Positions 45,335-54,411 of a stretch of 64,000 nucleotides of DNA are shown here, one piece after another. The notes under the pieces were generated by a model, which saw nothing but the letters and a program-made list of their open reading frames with translations, was not told the origin of the DNA and did not search any database. Origin of the DNA: Nostoc sp. MG11 (GTDB lineage: Bacteria > Cyanobacteriota > Cyanobacteriia > Cyanobacteriales > Nostocaceae); contig NZ_JACXXN010000029.1 of NCBI RefSeq assembly GCF_014904695.1, positions 1 through 64,000 on the forward strand, read 5' to 3'. Each line of letters starts with the position of its first letter. Within the stretch, counting starts at the first letter, position 1. The translations under genes were made by a program, and so were the position numbers.

Positions 45335-45858
45335 TTACTTTCACGTTAGTATTTTATAAAACTTGAAATGAAAAATTTTCGATTTTTTAGTGATATTAAA
45401 GTTATAAATAGCATTCCCAACTTATTGGGCAAAAACCATCTTTGTCCTTCTCTCTGTGCCCTCTGTCTTGGAAAGTTCTGAATCTCCTGCAAAGACGCTA
45501 CGCGTAGCTTGCTTCCCTGAAAGGGTACGGAGGAAACCTCCGCACCCTGCGGGATTTTGCTACAGACTTTCCGCTGTGTCTCTGTGGTTCGTTTAAAAAA
45601 ATATTTTAGTGTTGCTGAATGGTATGTAAAAATCTCACGCAGAGGCGCAGAGGTAAAGAATATTTATGGTTCACTCCTATTAGAGTAGATGACGATATAT
45701 TTAAACACAATGCAAAAATTTTATGTGAAACTATTATTATTTTTTGTTTCTCATTACAAGTTTGCGACTTGAGTTAAACTGGCGGCAGAAATGATTGCTA
45801 AAATCGTTTTTAGCCGCCTTTGATTTACTCTTTGTAAATTTGCCAAGTATGAGGCAAT
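45335..45858. other. Intergenic region with dispersed repeats
   Basis: No gene is seen. There is a palindrome GCTACGCGTAGC (near 45497), a hairpin GGGTACGGAGG / CCTCCGCACCC (45523-45547, one mismatch), and the common Nostocales sequence TGTCTCTGTGGTTCGTTT. The gap splits the export array, so the three transporter genes may have their own promoter here. Confidence 0.5.
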
Positions 45859-46953
45859 TTAACTTATTATTAAGCGTTCCTGCATCCATTCAAATCTTTT
45901 TCCAGCCAGCGCCATACGATCTAAAACACTGGAATCCAGTTCATCCTCATATTCAATATTTTCATCGAGTGGCTGACCTTGACTATAAACGCGCCTGCCA
46001 TAACCAAGGTGACTGAGCATTCCCTGAAATCTATTTGAAAGCAAAGTAGCAATTACTTGATAAAAGCGGGATGCAAATCCAGTATCTTGCTGCAATTTCG
46101 CTGCCAATTGCTGCCGTGAAATAGACAAAACTAATGAGTCTTGAATAGCCTTAACAGTTGCAGAAGGTAGGCGACCATCAATGAATGGTGTTTCTCCTAT
46201 AATTTCACCTTTCGATAATTTTGCTATTTCTCGATTTTTAACTTCGCTGTCCTCCATAGCAGCAAAAGCACGAGCTAAAGGATTACGTTCATCTTCAGAA
46301 ACAGACAGTGACATTATTCCACTTAGTAGGATATAAAGTGCATCTACAGCCCCTTGTTCATGGATGAGTACTGTATTAGCGGTAATTTTGTGCTGAGTTC
46401 CACAACTCATCATCCAATCGATATCACTATCATGCAATTTTTCTAATACAAATAACACATTCTTTATTGGTTGTCCTTGGGCTATGTTACTACGACCAAG
46501 TTGATTGATGATGCTTTGTAGTCTATCTGAAAGCATAATCGCGATCGCTCGATAAAAGCGCGAAGCAAAACCAACATCCTGCTGCAATTTTGCCGCTAAT
46601 TCTTGTTGAGGAATTGACAACACCAATGACTTTTCTACAGCCTTAACGGTTGTAGCTGTAAGGCGAGTACTGATGAAGGGGACTTCTCCGACTACCTCAC
46701 CACTGGATAATCTTGCAATTTCTCGATTGGGAGTTTCAATACCTTCTATGGCTGCAAAAGCACGAGTCAGAGGATTGTTGTCAGGTTCAGCAGTAGTAAC
46801 TGTTAACATTCCATCTACTAGGATATGTAAGAAATTAACAGCTTTTCCTTCTTGAATGAGTACAGTGCCAGCGGCTATTTCTCTTTGATGACCTATAGCA
46901 ATCATCCAATTAATGTCACTATTAGTTAATTCTTTAAGTAGGACTTCTGTCAT
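45859..46953 (-). CDS. Double cyclic-nucleotide-binding-domain protein, bacteriocin-transport-associated
   Basis: The 364-residue protein is two tandem CRP-like cNMP-binding domains (about 10-150 and 165-310). They are internal duplicates of each other: FASRFYRAIAIMLSDRLQ and FASRFYQVIATLLSNRFQ, ELAAKLQQDVG and QLAAKLQQDTG. There is no DNA-binding HTH, so it is a sensor or an accessory protein. Proteins of this kind regularly accompany NHLP export genes (the bacteriocin-type transport-associated family). It may link export to cAMP or cGMP; this is inference. Confidence 0.82.
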   Translation of the reverse strand: MTEVLLKELTNSDINWMIAIGHQREIAAGTVLIQEGKAVNFLHILVDGMLTVTTAEPDNNPLTRAFAAIEGIETPNREIARLSSGEVVGEVPFISTRLTATTVKAVEKSLVLSIPQQELAAKLQQDVGFASRFYRAIAIMLSDRLQSIINQLGRSNIAQGQPIKNVLFVLEKLHDSDIDWMMSCGTQHKITANTVLIHEQGAVDALYILLSGIMSLSVSEDERNPLARAFAAMEDSEVKNREIAKLSKGEIIGETPFIDGRLPSATVKAIQDSLVLSISRQQLAAKLQQDTGFASRFYQVIATLLSNRFQGMLSHLGYGRRVYSQGQPLDENIEYEDELDSSVLDRMALAGKRFEWMQERLIIS

Positions 46954-47038
46954 AGCTTAATTACTCTACGTTTTGTGAATTAAAAGTTGAAGAAAAACGA
47001 ACCGCCAAGGCGCAAAGAGCGCAGAAGAATGAGATTCT

Positions 47039-48211
47039 TTATATAGTAAGGACTGTCTGTAATTTATTTAAGGTTTGTTGGATGCGAAATTTAGCTTCTT
47101 GAGAAGCCAATTCTTCTAATGTCAAATGAGTTAAGCACATCAACATTAGAGGTTGCATATTAGCGTCTGTTAAATCTTCTGGGTAGTCAGTGTGAAAGCG
47201 CTGCAAATTTTCTGCGGCTGCTTTCACCAATGCCTGTAGAATCGCAAAAGCCTTATCAGAAAGTGGAGGTTGACCACGGTAGTTTTGCAATCTGCCTCCT
47301 TCTCGATAATGAGGAAATGATTCTAACCCCAGAAAACGTAAGCACCAATCGGCTCGATAATATCCTGTAGCAGCTACAATGCCTCTATAGTCTGCAATTA
47401 GCTCGTCGAGGATATTGTTTCGCATGGAGTGAAATAAGCGACGTGTGAAGTAGTGTATGCATTCATGTTCTAGTCGAATTGTTAGGGATAGGCTCTGCCA
47501 TTGGGATTCCTCAAGTTCCATGTCGTTGGCTGAAACGTTACTATAAGAACCACTACTCAAAATAATGAACTTATCCTGATAGAGTTTTTTTTGTGGGATT
47601 AATCGCTGAAATTCTTCTTGCCAAGTACTTTGGTAGCGATTAGCAAAACTTTCAGCTTCCCATTTTTGACGGTATTGATAAATCCTGTCCCAGTTATTAA
47701 ACCCGCTAACTAAACAGGCTCCCATAGATGTAGGGACTGGGTGAGGTTCATTTCGCTTTGTTAGAGCTTGTACCAGAGAAACAAAATCGTCTCGGTTCTC
47801 AGTTAGCAATACTGGGATGGTTCCAGCCAAGCTTTGATGTAGTATTAATTGGAGTTTCTGAGGTTGCTGCAAGACTAAACCAGTCGCCTCTGCCATCCCC
47901 CCATCCACTACAACACCTCTGCGACTGGCAGCTTGATAAGTCTGCGTTTGGCTGATACCCTCAACTATGGGAAATTTCAACTGAAACAGTACCCGCTTTA
48001 GTGCGTCAAATGTTCCTACAACTTTTGCGGCCAGAGCGTATCCTTCCCAAGCAGCTACATGAGCTTCGGGGGGAAGAGGAAACTGAATGGTATGAGTTAA
48101 TGTGTTGTGATTAAAAACGTTTTGATTGTATACCAATAGTTCCTCAGTTTGTGCAGCAGTGGCTCCAAAGTGAGCGAGGACATTAGTACGAAATAATTGT
48201 AGATCGATCAT
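47039..48211 (-). CDS. DUF7005-like protein with HExxH motif
   Basis: The 390-residue protein has no signal peptide. In its second half LTIRLEHECIHYFTRRLFHS gives an HExxH zinc-type motif, followed 21 residues after the second His by DELIADYRGI, which could supply the third ligand or glutamate. This looks like a metalloprotease-like site (gluzincin style), although peptidase activity is not shown for the family. It sits in the NHLP array between the cNMP-domain and MinD genes, so a maturation or immunity role is possible. I recognise the family only tentatively. Confidence 0.65.
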   Translation of the reverse strand: MIDLQLFRTNVLAHFGATAAQTEELLVYNQNVFNHNTLTHTIQFPLPPEAHVAAWEGYALAAKVVGTFDALKRVLFQLKFPIVEGISQTQTYQAASRRGVVVDGGMAEATGLVLQQPQKLQLILHQSLAGTIPVLLTENRDDFVSLVQALTKRNEPHPVPTSMGACLVSGFNNWDRIYQYRQKWEAESFANRYQSTWQEEFQRLIPQKKLYQDKFIILSSGSYSNVSANDMELEESQWQSLSLTIRLEHECIHYFTRRLFHSMRNNILDELIADYRGIVAATGYYRADWCLRFLGLESFPHYREGGRLQNYRGQPPLSDKAFAILQALVKAAAENLQRFHTDYPEDLTDANMQPLMLMCLTHLTLEELASQEAKFRIQQTLNKLQTVLTI

Positions 48212-48290
48212 TGGCGATCACCTCACTTTAGACGAGGGGAATACGTAGATGGAAGAAAATAACTACTGTTATATGTTTAATGCCCTATAA

Positions 48291-49079
48291 CTAATGAGTA
48301 ACAACTAAACCAACAATCTGATCAGTCATCCCTTTAATTGTCTGACTAATGGGATGCCCAGAGTAGCGTAAACAGAAAAGACCTTTACTAGCTAGCTGCA
48401 CCATCTCTTCCGAAAGTGGCAAAATCCCAGCCACCGAAACGTTGTAGATTTTCTCTACCTGTTGTTGCAAGTCTGGAAAATTCAAGGTTGGTAGCGCCTT
48501 ATTAATGACCAATAACATTTTTGGCACTTTCAGTTTACGAGCTACATCCACTGTGACAGCAGTACCTTGGAAGTCTTGATGATCTGGACGTAGGAGAATT
48601 ACCAAAACATTAGAAATACCAATGGAAAGTAAGGTTTCTTCATTCAGACCGGGGTGTGTGTCAATTAATAGGTAGTCCAGTTTTAGAGTGCGAATAAGTT
48701 CCTGAAAGCCATCGTTGAGCCGGACTACATCATACCCCTCACGTAGAACTCTGGCGATTTCACCCGCCTTAATACTAGAAGGAACCAAATAAAGACTACC
48801 CTTGACCGTACCTGTATTTCCCTGCTCTGCAATTAAAGCATCAGTAACGTCGTAGGCAGTATCTTTAATATTACAGCGACCCCACAAGTAGTCATTGAGA
48901 GCGCGTTCCATTTTGTTTTCGTTAAGACCGAAAATTACGTGAATTCCCGGTGATTGAATGTCCGTATCGATAATACCTACACGATGCCCCTGAAGCGCCA
49001 TAGTAGACGCAATGTTGGCAATCAAGTTTGATTTGCCAGTGCCGCCACGGAATGAGTGAACTGCGATAATTTGTGCCAT
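48291..49079 (-). CDS. MinD/ParA-family ATPase
   Basis: The 262-residue protein has the deviant Walker A HSFRGGTGKSNLIANIAS at the N-terminus, a switch DTDIQSPGIHVIFG and the Walker B region YLLIDTHPGLNEETL. It lacks an obvious MinD amphipathic tail. ParA-like ATPases position cargo or activate membrane complexes. Its place in the NHLP array suggests placing or energising the export machinery; this is inference. Confidence 0.85.
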   Translation of the reverse strand: MAQIIAVHSFRGGTGKSNLIANIASTMALQGHRVGIIDTDIQSPGIHVIFGLNENKMERALNDYLWGRCNIKDTAYDVTDALIAEQGNTGTVKGSLYLVPSSIKAGEIARVLREGYDVVRLNDGFQELIRTLKLDYLLIDTHPGLNEETLLSIGISNVLVILLRPDHQDFQGTAVTVDVARKLKVPKMLLVINKALPTLNFPDLQQQVEKIYNVSVAGILPLSEEMVQLASKGLFCLRYSGHPISQTIKGMTDQIVGLVVTH

Positions 49080-49143
49080 AAGTTACCTTTTAGTTATTTG
49101 TTTTTTGTTATTAGTCATTTGTCCCCTTGTCTCCCTCATCTCT

Positions 49144-51741
49144 TCACTTTTTAGATAAGAATGGCTCTGGAAAGATGAATTTTAACCAGCACCCATCGCT
49201 AATGAGAGGTAGCAAAACTCTTCCACTGGATAGCTTCAAGTCAAACTGCATATTCTTGTTTCCACTTTGGACTTCTACAAGTGCAGGCATACTCTGGGAG
49301 TTAACTATGGAGTTGCTCTTGTGTGCCCACACTCTCAATTCCTGTTTCCGCTTAGTTGGTAGCCGGAAGCAAGCATAGTGTAAGGATGAAAGTGATGGAA
49401 TCTCGATAGTGGCTGTTTGGTAGTATTGTTCACCTTTGGCAGATCCCAGCAGTACTTCTGCGATTTTTGGTTGTCCACCAGCAGTGATTGTAAATACGGA
49501 ACGCCCTCCTTGATATGGCTCTCGCAGCTCTACTACCACACGGGAAGTGAAGGCACCATAGTACTTCATTACTAGAGTTGCTCCTAGGGACAGCACAGCA
49601 ATACACAATGCACTGATACGAGCCACAGAATTCTCCCAGATGAACAGACCGTGAACGAGCAAGATGCTTAAGAATAAGCTATATGTACCCACGCTGAACA
49701 AAGGATGATTGAGAATCTTTAAAACCACTCCGGGTAAAAGCTCCCCTTTGCGGCGGCTAGAAACCAACAGTAAAACTGGGAAAATACCACCAACAAGGGA
49801 GTTGCCAAGTACACCAGCAAAGGCAAGTACACTGGTAAAGGATTGCGTACCAACTAGAAAAAGCCATTCAGTTAGCAGGAATACTAGCAGTAACGGGCTG
49901 ATGGATAGGAAAAAGCGACGTTGGTTTAGTAGGGTTATCCAGAACTTTCCTGTCTGATGATGCTCGGAAGTAGCATTGCTGAAATCAGCTTTCAATCCTC
50001 CTTCGTAAAGCAAGAGCATGGGTGAAATGGTTTGCAGACAAGCAGTATCATGGCTAGCCGATCGCACTTCTAAAGTCAAGCGAGTATCCCACTTGCGTAA
50101 GTCTGGAAACTGATGGAGTAGCTCTTTAATATCCCAACGTTCAGCGAAGGCGATTTCTACATGGTGAACCTTGCTGTTCAACTGAATATCTAGGCGAAAT
50201 TTTGACTTTGCCTCTTCTAGTCCCAGATAGGTTACACCAATATGAGGAACGCGGTTGGGGTCGCCCCTAGGGTGCAATATCAATATTCCCTGCTGGCGGG
50301 GCAGCGCTAAAATCGGTTGGGGTTGGGTAGGTAACCACTCCCTAGCTAGGTTGACTAAGAGACTGGAACTGCGGAGCCAAGCCATTCCCAATAGCAGGGT
50401 GACTAGAACTGTTCCCAAAACTGTGACGATCGCCCCAACTTGCAGTGCCAATGGCTCTAAGGCTGTGCCTGATTGTCCAGCTAGCAACTGTGGTGATATC
50501 GCTCCGTTGACTGCTAACACCCAAATGCAAAAGAGAATAGTTAAAAAAGCAGTTCCCGCCACGCTACCCCAAATCAAGGATGTGGCACTAGGGTCGCGGG
50601 GAAGTATCAGTCTGGCACATTCTCCTACATAGACATGGCCAAAGTAAAGCATCAGGCTAACACCTAGAATCCGCTGTAGCATCCAGGGTTGGAAGGGTTG
50701 ATCATTGAGAAATGGCAAGTTTACGTATAGAAGGTTGGACAGTTGGATATGGCGGAATGCCAGTAGTGAAAGGATGAGGAGCAAACTCACGTTAACTGCT
50801 GCCAACAAGACCATCAAGGCAACAGTGAAGTTTAAGGATTTACGAGATACTAAGTATAATCCAGTGCAGAACAGTAATACGGCCCACATTGCTGCTGGGA
50901 TGTGGGTAAAGTTTGCCATAGTCACCGACAAACCAATATAGCAAGCCAAAGCGATGAGAAAAACACGGATGCCTACTGCTATAGAAAGTATAAATGAGCC
51001 TGTGCTTCCTAAATAGTTAGATACTAATTGTTTGATAAAAGAATTGCCGTAACGGAAGTCGCCGCTACGACCGATAGCTTCTGCCATGCAAGCCATAGTC
51101 AGCATATTGATAGCGCCGATGATGATCAAAAAGGCAATAGTAACTAATGGCCCCACATCGGCTACAGCAATTGGTAAGGCTAAGAAAGCTTGGGGAAGAC
51201 CTAAAGCAACAGTGAATATAGAGGCTAGCCAGAAAGGTGGTAGAGATTCTAGACGTTGGGCGATCGCTGCTGTCATCCAGCGCCATTGATCTAACAGTGG
51301 CATTTTAGATGCAAAGATGGTCAACAGTTGTTGTCTGTACAAGCGGGAGTAAGCTACTTGTACTGCTTTATCATCTAAACCCAAAGTAGCCCGAATGTGA
51401 GGTACTGCTTGATAGGTAAAAGTGTACTTCAGACTAAGAGCATGGGCAATGGCAGCTTTGAGCCTGGGATTTTCTGGCATCAAGGAGGCCCACTGACTGG
51501 CATAGCGTTCTAAGTGCTGAATGGTCGGGTGGAGTGGCGGCGCATTTCCTAAAGCAAAAGCTTCCAAAAAGGCCAAATCGCGCTCATTAGCAGCTTGCTC
51601 TGTGAGGGAAAATTCTACCCGTGATCGCGCCACTATCTGCGCTGTTCGACTCTCGATTAGAAATAGTAGCGTATTTGCTCGTCTAGCTGGTAAACCCGCT
51701 AGCACTTCCTCTCGTGATATCAGTCCGTCGTCGGATGACAT
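49144..51741 (-). CDS. Large APC-like integral membrane protein
   Basis: The protein (865 residues from ATG 51741, AGGAGG 8 nt before it) has an N-terminal soluble part (about 1-175), then some eleven membrane helices resembling amino acid permeases (SLC38/APC type: FILSIAVGIRVFLIALACYIG, GAIVTVLGTVLVTLLLGMAW). Three to four further helices (residues 640-760) and a beta-rich tail follow. No catalytic motif is visible. It is known to me only as a member of cyanobacterial NHLP-type loci; the substrate or role is unknown. Confidence 0.7.
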   Translation of the reverse strand: MSSDDGLISREEVLAGLPARRANTLLFLIESRTAQIVARSRVEFSLTEQAANERDLAFLEAFALGNAPPLHPTIQHLERYASQWASLMPENPRLKAAIAHALSLKYTFTYQAVPHIRATLGLDDKAVQVAYSRLYRQQLLTIFASKMPLLDQWRWMTAAIAQRLESLPPFWLASIFTVALGLPQAFLALPIAVADVGPLVTIAFLIIIGAINMLTMACMAEAIGRSGDFRYGNSFIKQLVSNYLGSTGSFILSIAVGIRVFLIALACYIGLSVTMANFTHIPAAMWAVLLFCTGLYLVSRKSLNFTVALMVLLAAVNVSLLLILSLLAFRHIQLSNLLYVNLPFLNDQPFQPWMLQRILGVSLMLYFGHVYVGECARLILPRDPSATSLIWGSVAGTAFLTILFCIWVLAVNGAISPQLLAGQSGTALEPLALQVGAIVTVLGTVLVTLLLGMAWLRSSSLLVNLAREWLPTQPQPILALPRQQGILILHPRGDPNRVPHIGVTYLGLEEAKSKFRLDIQLNSKVHHVEIAFAERWDIKELLHQFPDLRKWDTRLTLEVRSASHDTACLQTISPMLLLYEGGLKADFSNATSEHHQTGKFWITLLNQRRFFLSISPLLLVFLLTEWLFLVGTQSFTSVLAFAGVLGNSLVGGIFPVLLLVSSRRKGELLPGVVLKILNHPLFSVGTYSLFLSILLVHGLFIWENSVARISALCIAVLSLGATLVMKYYGAFTSRVVVELREPYQGGRSVFTITAGGQPKIAEVLLGSAKGEQYYQTATIEIPSLSSLHYACFRLPTKRKQELRVWAHKSNSIVNSQSMPALVEVQSGNKNMQFDLKLSSGRVLLPLISDGCWLKFIFPEPFLSKK

Positions 51742-51807
51742 ATTTATCACCTCCTAGGGGATACAATGCAATCATTTGTGCAACCGAATTTACCTGTGGC
51801 TTCTACT

Positions 51808-53250
51808 TCACTTTTTATCCTTCAATAGCGATCGCTCTTTGAGAGATTGCACCTGATTCTGCAACCTCTGGTAATACTCTGTTTCAGTTTCGCTCACGGC
51901 TACTTCGTGTTCTCTAAGCTTTTGAATCCTTTTTTGTAACTGGCGAAAGTGTTCATTTTCCGTAATTTCCGCAACATTGCTGGCTCTTTTGGTTTCGTCA
52001 ATCTCGATGTGCAGTTTTTGCACTTGCATTTTTAGCTTCTGATCTCGCATCCTCACTTCTTCAGCCATCCCCAAGAAAACGCGCACTAATTGACCGATGT
52101 CGTCCTGGGTATGAGCTAATTTCTCCAAACTGCGATGCAGTTCTAGTACATGAGAATCAAAATTATCATGCTCTAGTGCTTGCGCTGCGGCTGTGAGGGC
52201 GTGAATGGGCTGAGAAATTCTCCGCGCTAGGAGTAGTGCGATGATGGCTGTGATTCCCCCCACAATCAGCACACTGCTACCGTGTAGCCACATCATGCGG
52301 TTCGAGGGGCCGACAAAATCATCTTTGGGCTGGCTGACCCCCAATACCCAAGGTTGTTCTTTCAAGGGCGCAAAGCCAACTATCCGAGGTGTCTGGGTGC
52401 GTGGAAAGTGATAAGTGGTGTGACCTGCCTGTTTGGCTTTTACCATCACCTTCAATTCTGGAATGTCCAAACTCTGAATCTGCCTTAAACCATAACGTCT
52501 GTCGTTCACAACCTGCTCTAAAGTATTGGGCGGCAGGGGGAGAAGGCTATGGTAAAGGAGAGATTTATTAAAATGACTGATGATCACCCCGTACTGGTCA
52601 ATCAAAAAGGCATAGCTTTTGGAGCGTATTGGTAACGTATCGACGATCGCCCAGATACCTTCTCCCTTAATCTTGAGTACTGTGACTCCCACAATTTCGC
52701 CACTGGGCGATCGCACCGGATGGGAGAGGAACATACCTGGTCGTTTTGTGGTTTCGCCTACCAAGATGCTAGATATATAGGACTTACCCTGGATGCTGGA
52801 ACGGAAGTATTCACGGAAGGCGTAGTTATTACCAAGGAATGTGGGATCGGTTGCGGCGATAGCACGACCTTGTTTATCCATCACAAAAACAGCATCAAAG
52901 TCTGGGTTAGATCGGAAGACGTTTTCTAGCGTTTGTTGCAAGTCGGGGCGGAAGGCTTCTTGCTCAGAAGATGTGGAGGCTGCTAAGAAATTTACGACAT
53001 TGCGATCGCTACTAACTTGGACAACAACACGCTGGATATCAATAATTAACTGGTCAAGGCGACTAGCTGTACTGGTGGCTAACAATTCCAGTTTGTGGTG
53101 TTCACTGGCTTCCACACTGTCTAAGCTCTGTCGTAGGTTGTAGTAGCCGGTGAAGCCCATCGGTATAAGCGCAGCGCAAACCAATGCTGCTGAAATTTTG
53201 GCAGCTATAGACCAGGCAGGCGGATAAAGTAACCGATGTAAGCGCTTCAT
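51808..53250 (-). CDS. Double-Cache/HAMP sensor protein without output domain
   Basis: The protein (480 residues from ATG 53250) has a membrane helix near residues 20-40, an extracytoplasmic double-Cache region (FRSNPDFDAVFVMDKQGRAI, GEIVGVTVLKIKGEGIW), a second helix near 325 and a HAMP domain (ARRISQPIHALTAAAQALEH). It ends in a coiled coil (EVRMRDQKLKMQVQKLHIEI). No histidine kinase, GGDEF or methyl-accepting part follows. It is the first gene of the minus-strand array, 560 bp from the divergent precursor gene, so it may sense a condition that triggers export. Confidence 0.82.
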   Translation of the reverse strand: MKRLHRLLYPPAWSIAAKISAALVCAALIPMGFTGYYNLRQSLDSVEASEHHKLELLATSTASRLDQLIIDIQRVVVQVSSDRNVVNFLAASTSSEQEAFRPDLQQTLENVFRSNPDFDAVFVMDKQGRAIAATDPTFLGNNYAFREYFRSSIQGKSYISSILVGETTKRPGMFLSHPVRSPSGEIVGVTVLKIKGEGIWAIVDTLPIRSKSYAFLIDQYGVIISHFNKSLLYHSLLPLPPNTLEQVVNDRRYGLRQIQSLDIPELKVMVKAKQAGHTTYHFPRTQTPRIVGFAPLKEQPWVLGVSQPKDDFVGPSNRMMWLHGSSVLIVGGITAIIALLLARRISQPIHALTAAAQALEHDNFDSHVLELHRSLEKLAHTQDDIGQLVRVFLGMAEEVRMRDQKLKMQVQKLHIEIDETKRASNVAEITENEHFRQLQKRIQKLREHEVAVSETETEYYQRLQNQVQSLKERSLLKDKK

Positions 53251-53289
53251 TTCATACACTCAGATAATTAAATTGAAAAATATATAAGT

Positions 53290-53400
53290 TCACTCCCACA
53301 GCAACGCAGAAGGAAGCGATTCTGGATACGCTAACCTTAATAGCTCATAACCAATGCCAGCAGTGCCTTGAAAGAAACCAGGGTTGTAAACATCTAAATC
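53290..53400 (-). pseudogene. LanM-type lanthipeptide synthetase, C-terminal remnant
   Basis: The minus strand reads DLDVYNPGFFQGTAGIGYEL then LRLAYPESLPSALLWE and a stop. This is the invariant last part of the LanC-like cyclase domain of LanM enzymes (GFFQGTAGIGYxLLRL). Nothing of the preceding 900 or so residues is left. It lies between the sensor gene and the precursor. The rest of 53251-53719 shows no gene. Confidence 0.7.
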
Positions 53401-53719
53401 TTTTTATGAAACTTCCATCTATGTGTATCCTTTTTTAGTTAAACCCATAATGTTTGTTTTGTTCATACTTAGATTTGTAGCTTAGGGGATACCAACCCAG
53501 AATTACAATTCAAATTCTTTCGGTAAGACTAACAAATTTTTAGTTTCTGTTTGTTATCGAATGCGATAAACTTCCATTCTAGGCAAATCAATGATTTTTG
53601 ATGGCTTTATTTTTCATTATTAAATACTGGAGTTTTGATTTTTATAATTTTCCTAAAATATTCACATTATTATTTATATTTTTCATTCAAGACGTTCTAT
53701 TTCTTTTGATTTAATGTCT

Positions 53720-53784
53720 AAAAAATTCAAATTGACGGTTTAATTTCAAAATCGATATTCTAGTTAGTGTCAATCCTAAATTGA
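53720..53784 (+). promoter_or_regulatory. Promoter region of the NHLP precursor, copy 1
   Basis: TTGACG (53732) and TATTCT (53756) are separated by 18 bp and make a good sigma-70-type promoter. About 64 bp around it is duplicated at 54322-54385, with both hexamers and the spacing kept. The RBS AAGGAG precedes the precursor ATG. Confidence 0.65.
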
Positions 53785-53809
53785 TACAAGCAAATAAGGA
53801 GAAACCAAA

Positions 53810-54175
53810 ATGCACGAAGAACTGAAACAAATCATCTCTCAGGCAATTAAAACCCGTTTTGAGTTCGAGCAGAAGCTCGTTCAGCAGGCTAGAGAAGATG
53901 AGAACTTCAAGCAAGAATTACTCAGCAATCCCAAGGCAGTTTATGCGAGAGAGTCAGGAGAAGAACTTCCAAAAGATATTGAAATCGAAGTTCTCCAGGA
54001 AACTGCAAATAAGGTCTACTTAGTGCTTCCAACTAACTCGGCTCTATCTGGTTCTGAGGAAGAATTATCTGAAGAAGCGCTGGAAGCAGTGGCTGGCGGC
54101 GTCCAGACATTTTTTATCAACGGTGAATTAAAAACAAAGTGGTTCAGGCTTCGCAACGCCAACGATAAAGTGTAG
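53810..54175 (+). CDS. NHLP-leader RiPP precursor peptide
   Basis: The 121-residue product has a nitrile-hydratase-alpha-like leader (residues 1-97): FEQKLVQQAREDENFKQELL, NPKAVYARESG, EIEVLQETANKVYLVLP. It ends ELSEEALEAVAGG, the double-glycine site for the C39 transporter encoded at 41605. The predicted 24-residue core (VQTFFINGELKTKWFRLRNA and four more) is basic and aromatic with two Thr but no Cys or Ser. So the usual lanthionine, thiazole or sactipeptide chemistry is unlikely. A strong AGGAG site and its own promoter precede it; a terminator follows at 54228. Confidence 0.88.
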   Translation: MHEELKQIISQAIKTRFEFEQKLVQQAREDENFKQELLSNPKAVYARESGEELPKDIEIEVLQETANKVYLVLPTNSALSGSEEELSEEALEAVAGGVQTFFINGELKTKWFRLRNANDKV

Positions 54176-54227
54176 TGTCAGCATAACTTGAGTACGCTAG
54201 TAACTACTTGGCAAACTAAATTTTTAT

Positions 54228-54272
54228 AACCCAGTGAGCCTTGAGAGATAAGTCTTTTGCACTCACTGGGTT
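54228..54272 (+). terminator. Terminator after the precursor gene
   Basis: AACCCAGTGAG (54228) pairs perfectly with CTCACTGGGTT (54262) over 11 bp, with a 23-nt loop and TTACTTTAT following. It separates the precursor transcript from the next promoter. Confidence 0.7.
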
Positions 54273-54321
54273 TACTTTATATCAACGGTTAATTACTCCT
54301 AATTTCTTCGATTTTATACCG

Positions 54322-54385
54322 AAAAAATTCAAGTTGACGGTTTAGTTTATGAATTAATATTCTGGTTATTGTCAATCAAAATTTG
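54322..54385 (+). promoter_or_regulatory. Duplicated precursor promoter, copy 2
   Basis: TTGACG (54334) and TATTCT (54358) keep the 18-bp spacing of copy 1, with the flanks AAATTCAA-TTGACGGTTTA and TGTCAATC shared. Downstream, ATGCATGAAGATTAG repeats the precursor start (M-H-E) and then stops, so the precursor body was lost after duplication. The RBS is weakened. Confidence 0.65.
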
Positions 54386-54411
54386 TCAGAAAAAATGAGA
54401 AAATAAAATGC

